From NCBI GenBank assembly GCA_946480485.1, contig CAMLJW010000202.1:1-8963 (forward strand): DNA of 8,963 nt, written 5' to 3'. The stretch comes from an uncultured Streptomyces sp. GTDB taxonomy: Bacteria; Actinomycetota; Actinomycetes; Streptomycetales; Streptomycetaceae. The notes under the pieces were generated by a model. It was not told the DNA's origin. It ran no database searches and was given only the letters and a program-made list of their open reading frames with translations. The translations under genes were made by a program, and so were the position numbers. Below, piece after piece: positions 5,061 to 8,963 of this stretch. The first letter of the stretch is position 1. Every line of letters starts with the position of its first letter.

Positions 5061-6452
5061 CTACTCGGCCGCGACAACGCTCACTTCACCGATTCCGAGG
5101 GCCTTGACGGGCTCCTCGATCGCCGCTGCGTCCCCCACGAGGACGGTCACCAGACGGTCCACCGGGAAGGCGCTCACGGCGGCCGCTGTGGCCTCCACGG
5201 TTCCCGTCGCGGCGAGTTGCCGGTACAGCGTCGCCTGGTAGTCGTCGGGCAGGTGCTGCTCGACCTGATCGGCGAGCGTGCCCGCGACGGCGGCCGCCGT
5301 CTCGTACTTGAGTGGCGCCACACCCACCAGGTTCTGTACGGCGACGTCGCGCTCGGGATCCGTCAGGCCCTCGCCCGCGAGGGTGCGCAGCACCTTCCAG
5401 AGGTCGTCGAGCGCCGGGCCGGTGTTCGAGGTGTCCACCGAGCCGCTGATGGCGAGCATCGCGGCACCCGTACCGTCCGGGGCGGAGCGCAGCACCTGCC
5501 CGAATGCCCGCACACCGTAGGTGTATCCCTTCTCCTCGCGCAGGACGCGGTCCAGACGCGAGGTGAGGGTGCCGCCGAGGCAGTACGTGCCGAGCACCTG
5601 GGCGGGCCAGACGCGGTCGTGCCGGTCGGCGCCTACACGGCCGATGAGCAGCTGCGTCTGCACCGCCCCCGGACGGTCGACGATGATCACGCGGCCGCTG
5701 TCGTCGGCGGTCACCGGCGGCACGGGACGCACCTCGGCCGACGAGCCGGTCCAGGCGCCCAGCGTGTCGCCGAGCAGCGCGTCGACATCGACGCCGGTGA
5801 GGTCGCCGACGACGACGGCGGTGGCCGTGGCGGGGCGTACATGCTTCTCGTAGAAGGCGCGCACGGAGGCCGAGTCGATGTGCGCGACCGTTTCCTCGGT
5901 TCCCTGGCGCGGACGCGACATGCGCGAGCTCGCCGGGAAGAGATGCTTGGAGAGCTCCTTGGCGGCGCGCCGGGCCGGGTTGGCGGTCTCGTGCGGGATC
6001 TCGTCGAGCCGGTTGCGGACGAGCCGTTCGACCTCGCTGTCCTCGAAAGCGGGTGCCCTCAGGGCGTCGGCGAGCAGGCCGAGCGCCTTCGGGAGCCTCG
6101 ACACGGGGACTTCGAGGCTCAGCCGTACGCCGGGGTGATCGGCATGCGCGTCGAGCGTGGCGCCGCAGCGCTCCAGCTCGGCGGCGAACTCCTCGGCGGA
6201 GTGCTTGTCGGTGCCTTCGGAGAAGGCACGCGCCATGAGCGTGGCGACGCCGTCCAGGCCCTGCGGCTCGGCCTCCAAGGGTGCGTCCAGGAGGATCTCC
6301 ACGGCGACAACCTGCTGGCCGGGGCGGTGACAGCGCAGCACCGTCAGGCCGTTGCCGAGCGAGCCGCGCTCGGGCGCCGGGAAGGCCCAGGGCCTGGCCT
6401 CGCCCGCCGGGGGCTGGGGGTGGAAGTCCATGGTCACGGTGGCTCCGGTCAC
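5061..6452 (-). CDS. M16 family peptidase, non-catalytic (substrate-binding) subunit
   Basis: This 463-residue protein has two M16 half-domains, around residues 25-240 and 245-455. Where the zinc motif HxxEH would lie, the sequence reads GLDGVATLMARAF (residues 65-77), so the metal site is absent. The C-terminal half keeps REEKGYTYGV (Arg305, Tyr310/Tyr312), the Arg/Tyr substrate-binding motif of M16B peptidases. It should therefore be the partner of the zinc-bearing M16 protein encoded upstream, the two forming a heterodimeric clamshell peptidase. No signal peptide is seen, so a cytoplasmic complex is likely. The GTG at 6452 overlaps the upstream TGA (GTGA), giving translational coupling. 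An in-frame ATG at 6431 (MDFHPQPPAG) has GGAG about 11 bases upstream and could be the true start, removing seven residues. The Streptomyces homologues I recall begin near that point. Confidence 0.9.
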   Translation of the reverse strand: MTGATVTMDFHPQPPAGEARPWAFPAPERGSLGNGLTVLRCHRPGQQVVAVEILLDAPLEAEPQGLDGVATLMARAFSEGTDKHSAEEFAAELERCGATLDAHADHPGVRLSLEVPVSRLPKALGLLADALRAPAFEDSEVERLVRNRLDEIPHETANPARRAAKELSKHLFPASSRMSRPRQGTEETVAHIDSASVRAFYEKHVRPATATAVVVGDLTGVDVDALLGDTLGAWTGSSAEVRPVPPVTADDSGRVIIVDRPGAVQTQLLIGRVGADRHDRVWPAQVLGTYCLGGTLTSRLDRVLREEKGYTYGVRAFGQVLRSAPDGTGAAMLAISGSVDTSNTGPALDDLWKVLRTLAGEGLTDPERDVAVQNLVGVAPLKYETAAAVAGTLADQVEQHLPDDYQATLYRQLAATGTVEATAAAVSAFPVDRLVTVLVGDAAAIEEPVKALGIGEVSVVAAE

Positions 6453-7786
6453 TGGGCGGTCTCCTCGTCCTCGTCCTCGTCGGTGGCGATCGGCTCGTAC
6501 ACGAGCACCGCGCGGTTGTCGGGGCGCAGGCGGGACTTGGCGACCTCCTGGACCTCCTCGGCCGTGACGTCGAGCACGCGCTGGACGGCGGTCAGGGCGA
6601 GCTGGGGGTCACCGAACAACACCGCGTACCGGCACAGCTCGTCGGCGCGGCCCGCGACCGTACCGAGCCGGTCCAGCCACTCGCGCTCCAACTGGGCCTG
6701 GGCTCGCTCCATTTCCTCGGGCGTGGGGCCCTCCTCGGCAAACCGGGCGAGCTCCTCGTCGACGGCGGCCTCGATGACGGGGACCTCCACGTCGCCGGAG
6801 GTCTTCACGTCGAGCCAGCCCAGGGAGGGCGCTCCGGCAAGGCGCAGCAGGCCGAAACCGGCCGCGACGGCGGTACGGTCACGGCGTACGAGCCGGTTGT
6901 AGAGGCGGGACGACTCGCCGCCGCCGAGGACGGTCAGGGCCAGGTCGGCCGCGTCGCACGCGCGCGTGCCGTCCTCCGGCAGCCGGTAGGCGGCCATCAG
7001 CGCGCGCGCCGGGACCTCCTCCTCGACGACCTCGCGCAGCTGCTCGCCGATGATCTCCGGCAGGGCGCCGTCACGCGGGGCGGACTTGCCGTCGTGCCCG
7101 GGGATGGAGCCGAAGTACCTCTCGACCCAGGCGAGCGTCTGCTCCGGGTCGATGTCGCCGACGATCGACAGGACGGCGTTGTTCGGCGCGTAGTAGGTGC
7201 GGAAGAAGGCGCGCGCGTCCTCCAAAGTCGCCGCGTCCAGGTCTGCCATCGACCCGATCGGGGTGTGGTGGTAAGGGTGGCCCTCCGGGTACGCGAGGGC
7301 GGTCAGCTTCTCGAAAGCGGTGCCGTAGGGGACGTTGTCGTAGCGCTGGCGGCGCTCGTTCTTGACGACGTCCCGCTGGTTCTCCATCGACTCGTCGTCG
7401 AGGGCGGCGAGCAGCGAGCCCATGCGGTCGGCCTCCAGCCAGAGCGCGAGCTCCAGCTGGTGGGTGGGCATGGTCTCGAAGTAGTTGGTGCGCTCGAAAC
7501 TGGTCGTGCCGTTGAGCGAACCGCCCGCGCCCTGCACGAGCTCGAAGTGGCCGTTGCCCTTCACCTGGGCCGAGCCCTGGAACATCAGGTGCTCGAAGAG
7601 GTGGGCAAGTCCGGTACGGCCCTTGACCTCGTGGCGGGAGCCGACGTCGTACCAGAGGCACACCGCCGCGACCGGGGTCAGGTGGTCCTCGGAAAGCACC
7701 ACGCGCAGACCGTTGGCCAGGCGGTGCTCGGTCGCTGTCAGCCCGCCGGAGCCGGCCTCGATTGTGGCCGTGTGACCCATGGGCAT
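6449..7786 (-). CDS. M16 family zinc metallopeptidase, catalytic subunit
   Basis: This 445-residue peptidase carries the inverted zinc motif HLFEH (His62, Glu65, His66), with the third ligand at Glu144 in RDVVKNERRQRY, the spacing expected for M16. The C-terminal half lacks the Arg/Tyr motif: the equivalent region reads RRDRTAVAAGF. The downstream partner retains it, so each subunit supplies one half of the active site, as in heterodimeric M16B enzymes. The likely substrates are short unfolded peptides in the cytoplasm; the physiological role is unknown. I chose the ATG at 7786 (MPMGHTATIE) because GAAGGGA lies about six bases upstream and the family's conserved sequence starts there. The frame is open to 7903, with an ATG at 7831, but those extensions lack conserved sequence. 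A second ATG at 7780 is possible. The acidic tail DEDEDEE ends at the overlap with the next gene. Both genes share the terminator at 5010-5045. Confidence 0.94.
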   Translation of the reverse strand: MPMGHTATIEAGSGGLTATEHRLANGLRVVLSEDHLTPVAAVCLWYDVGSRHEVKGRTGLAHLFEHLMFQGSAQVKGNGHFELVQGAGGSLNGTTSFERTNYFETMPTHQLELALWLEADRMGSLLAALDDESMENQRDVVKNERRQRYDNVPYGTAFEKLTALAYPEGHPYHHTPIGSMADLDAATLEDARAFFRTYYAPNNAVLSIVGDIDPEQTLAWVERYFGSIPGHDGKSAPRDGALPEIIGEQLREVVEEEVPARALMAAYRLPEDGTRACDAADLALTVLGGGESSRLYNRLVRRDRTAVAAGFGLLRLAGAPSLGWLDVKTSGDVEVPVIEAAVDEELARFAEEGPTPEEMERAQAQLEREWLDRLGTVAGRADELCRYAVLFGDPQLALTAVQRVLDVTAEEVQEVAKSRLRPDNRAVLVYEPIATDEDEDEETAQ

Positions 7787-7941
7787 GTACGTCCCTTCGA
7801 TCGCGGAAAACTGCTGATTCCTGCTAGTCATGCCACTGTATGCAAGCGGGCCGACAGCTGGCGAAGTTCCCGGATCCGATACGCCGAGAGCGAGCGGCCC
7901 CATGCCCTCCGGGCCCCTACGGACGGGCCGTGGTCCGCGTT

Positions 7942-7964
7942 GTCAGTGGGGCGGTCCACAATGG
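7942..7964 (+). promoter_or_regulatory. RecA-NDp/PafBC-type DNA-damage promoter upstream of parC
   Basis: TTGTCAGTG (7942-7950), then eight bases, then CACAAT (7959-7964) matches the actinobacterial RecA-NDp consensus TTGTCRGTG-N8-TANNNT, except that the first -10 base is C. This SOS-independent promoter class is activated by PafBC in mycobacteria and is reported upstream of many Streptomyces DNA-repair genes. Transcription would begin near 7971, giving a leader of about 50 bases to the parC ATG. The opposite-strand M16 promoter must lie in the same 234-base gap but is not clear to me. Confidence 0.72.
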
Positions 7965-8020
7965 AGCGCGTCAGATCCCGTTCATGCCCCGGCAGACACC
8001 GTGAAGGAGTCGCAGCAGCG

Positions 8021-8963
8021 ATGGCCCGCCGCAGCACGAAGACCCCGCCGCCCGACGACTTCGAGGAGCGGATCCTCGACATCGACGTCGTCGACGAGAT
8101 GCAGGGCTCCTTCCTCGAGTACGCGTACTCGGTGATCTACTCAAGGGCCCTGCCGGACGCCCGCGACGGCCTCAAGCCCGTGCACCGCCGCATCGTGTAC
8201 CAGATGAACGAGATGGGGCTGCGCCCCGACCGCGGCTATGTGAAGTGCGCCCGCGTCGTCGGCGAGGTCATGGGCAAGCTCCACCCGCACGGTGACGCGT
8301 CGATCTACGACGCCCTGGTGCGTCTGGCCCAGCCGTTCTCCATGCGCCTGCCCCTCGTGGACGGCCACGGCAACTTCGGCTCGCTGGGCAACGACGACCC
8401 ACCTGCCGCCATGCGGTACACCGAGTGCCGGATGGCCGACGCGACGTCCCTGATGACGGAGTCGATCGACGAGAACACGGTCGACTTCGCGCCGAACTAC
8501 GACGGGCAGGAGCAGGAGCCGGGGGTCCTCCCGGCCGCGTATCCGAACCTGCTGGTGAACGGCTCCTCGGGCATCGCCGTCGGCATGGCCACGAACATGC
8601 CGCCGCACAACCTCGGGGAAGTCGTCGCGGCCGCCCGCCACCTGATCCGCCACCCGAGCGCCGATCTCGAGACGCTCATGAAGCATGTTCCGGGACCCGA
8701 CCTGCCCACCGGCGGCCGCGTCGTCGGCCTCTCCGGGATCAGGGACGCGTACGAGTCGGGTCGCGGCAGCTTCAAGATCCGCGCCACGGTCTCGGTGGAG
8801 AACGTGACTGTGCGCCGCTAGGGCATCGTGGTCACCGAGCTGCCCTACGGCGTCGGCCCGGAGAAGGTCATCGACCGGATCAAGAGCCTGGTGCAGGCCA
8901 AGAAGCTGCAGGGCATCGCCGACGTCAAGGACCTCACCGACCGCGCGCACGGCCTGCGCCTGG
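8021..8963 (+). pseudogene. parC: Type IIA DNA topoisomerase subunit A (topoisomerase IV ParC-like), interrupted by in-frame TAG at 8819-8821; partial
   Basis: From the ATG at 8021, preceded by AAGGAG 11 bases upstream, the frame encodes the breakage-reunion domain of a GyrA/ParC subunit. This domain cuts and rejoins DNA to decatenate or relax it. Visible motifs are SRALPDARDGLKPVHRRI (residues 41-58), the quinolone region [13 protein letters not shown] (88-100) and catalytic Tyr133 in AMRYTECRM. After 266 residues the codon where the family usually has Lys (RRKG) is TAG. The same frame then continues with clear homology, GIVVTELPYGVGPEKVIDRI and QGIADVKDLTDR, to the window edge. The product, if not read through, keeps the active-site Tyr but loses the tower, coiled coil and C-terminal DNA-wrapping domain of a roughly 800-residue protein. 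I chose parC over gyrA because in Streptomyces gyrA lies with gyrB near the origin, whereas this neighbourhood holds the second A subunit. A sequencing error at the TAG cannot be excluded. Confidence 0.85.

Noticed and set aside
5217..6902. 561-codon plus-strand frame opposite the M16 pair
   Set aside because: Composition is Gly/Arg/Val-rich without domains, and it lies wholly opposite two genes with clear M16 motifs.
7820..7851. Minus-strand M16 promoter with TACAGT as -10
   Set aside because: TACAGT is a fair -10, but no -35 at 17-18 bases could be matched, so it is not listed as a feature.
7787..7903. Extended N-terminus of the catalytic M16 protein
   Set aside because: Residues before MPMGHTATIE show no conserved sequence, and the good ribosome binding site is just before 7786.
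6281..8020. Long plus-strand open frame running through the M16 catalytic gene into parC
   Set aside because: It is the antisense shadow of the M16 genes in GC-rich DNA. Recognisable topoisomerase sequence and a ribosome binding site begin only at 8021.
1..8963. tRNA, rRNA, CRISPR arrays, insertion sequences, attachment sites
   Set aside because: No cloverleaf, repeat-spacer pattern, transposase or terminal inverted repeats were seen on either strand.

Overview
The window reads as a Streptomyces chromosome (or a close relative). It is GC-rich with strong GC bias at third codon positions. It also carries a gene set I recognise from the Streptomyces core: a parC-type topoisomerase gene divergent from a pair of M16 peptidases, then an M23 peptidase, a GntR regulator, HPr (ptsH), a DUF5998 protein, an alkaline-phosphatase-superfamily phosphodiesterase and thymidine kinase. 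This order resembles the S. coelicolor SCO5836-SCO5845 neighbourhood from memory; I could not check it.

Layout from left to right. Positions 1-77 (minus) hold only the P-loop start of a thymidine kinase gene, without a usable start codon and apparently frameshifted. Positions 170-2004 (minus) are a tight two-gene unit: a DUF5998 protein, then a phosphodiesterase overlapping it by one base. Positions 2046-2385 (minus) are a multiply frameshifted remnant of a large GNAT/acetate-CoA-ligase-type protein. ptsH (2487-2768, plus) follows, with a DasR-type operator just upstream, and it converges on a GntR/FCD regulator (2985-3677, minus). Positions 3902-4687 (minus) encode a secreted M23 peptidase under a c-di-AMP (ydaO-type) riboswitch, with its own promoter and terminator. 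Positions 5061-7786 (minus) are two translationally coupled M16 peptidase genes, one with the zinc site and one without, ending in a perfect 16-bp hairpin. At 8021 (plus) parC begins behind a promoter of the DNA-damage (RecA-NDp/PafBC) type. Its reading frame is broken by a TAG at 8819-8821, after which homology continues in the same frame to the window end.

Regulation is unusually legible here: a DasR operator on ptsH, a c-di-AMP riboswitch on a wall hydrolase, a PafBC-type promoter on parC, and inverted repeats at the GntR gene. The second theme is decay. Three genes normally intact in Streptomyces (tdk, the GNAT/ligase gene and parC) are damaged within 9 kb, while the genes between them look intact. 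Either this lineage is losing genes here, or the assembly contains errors. The missing kilobases of the GNAT/ligase gene cannot be explained by single-base sequencing errors.
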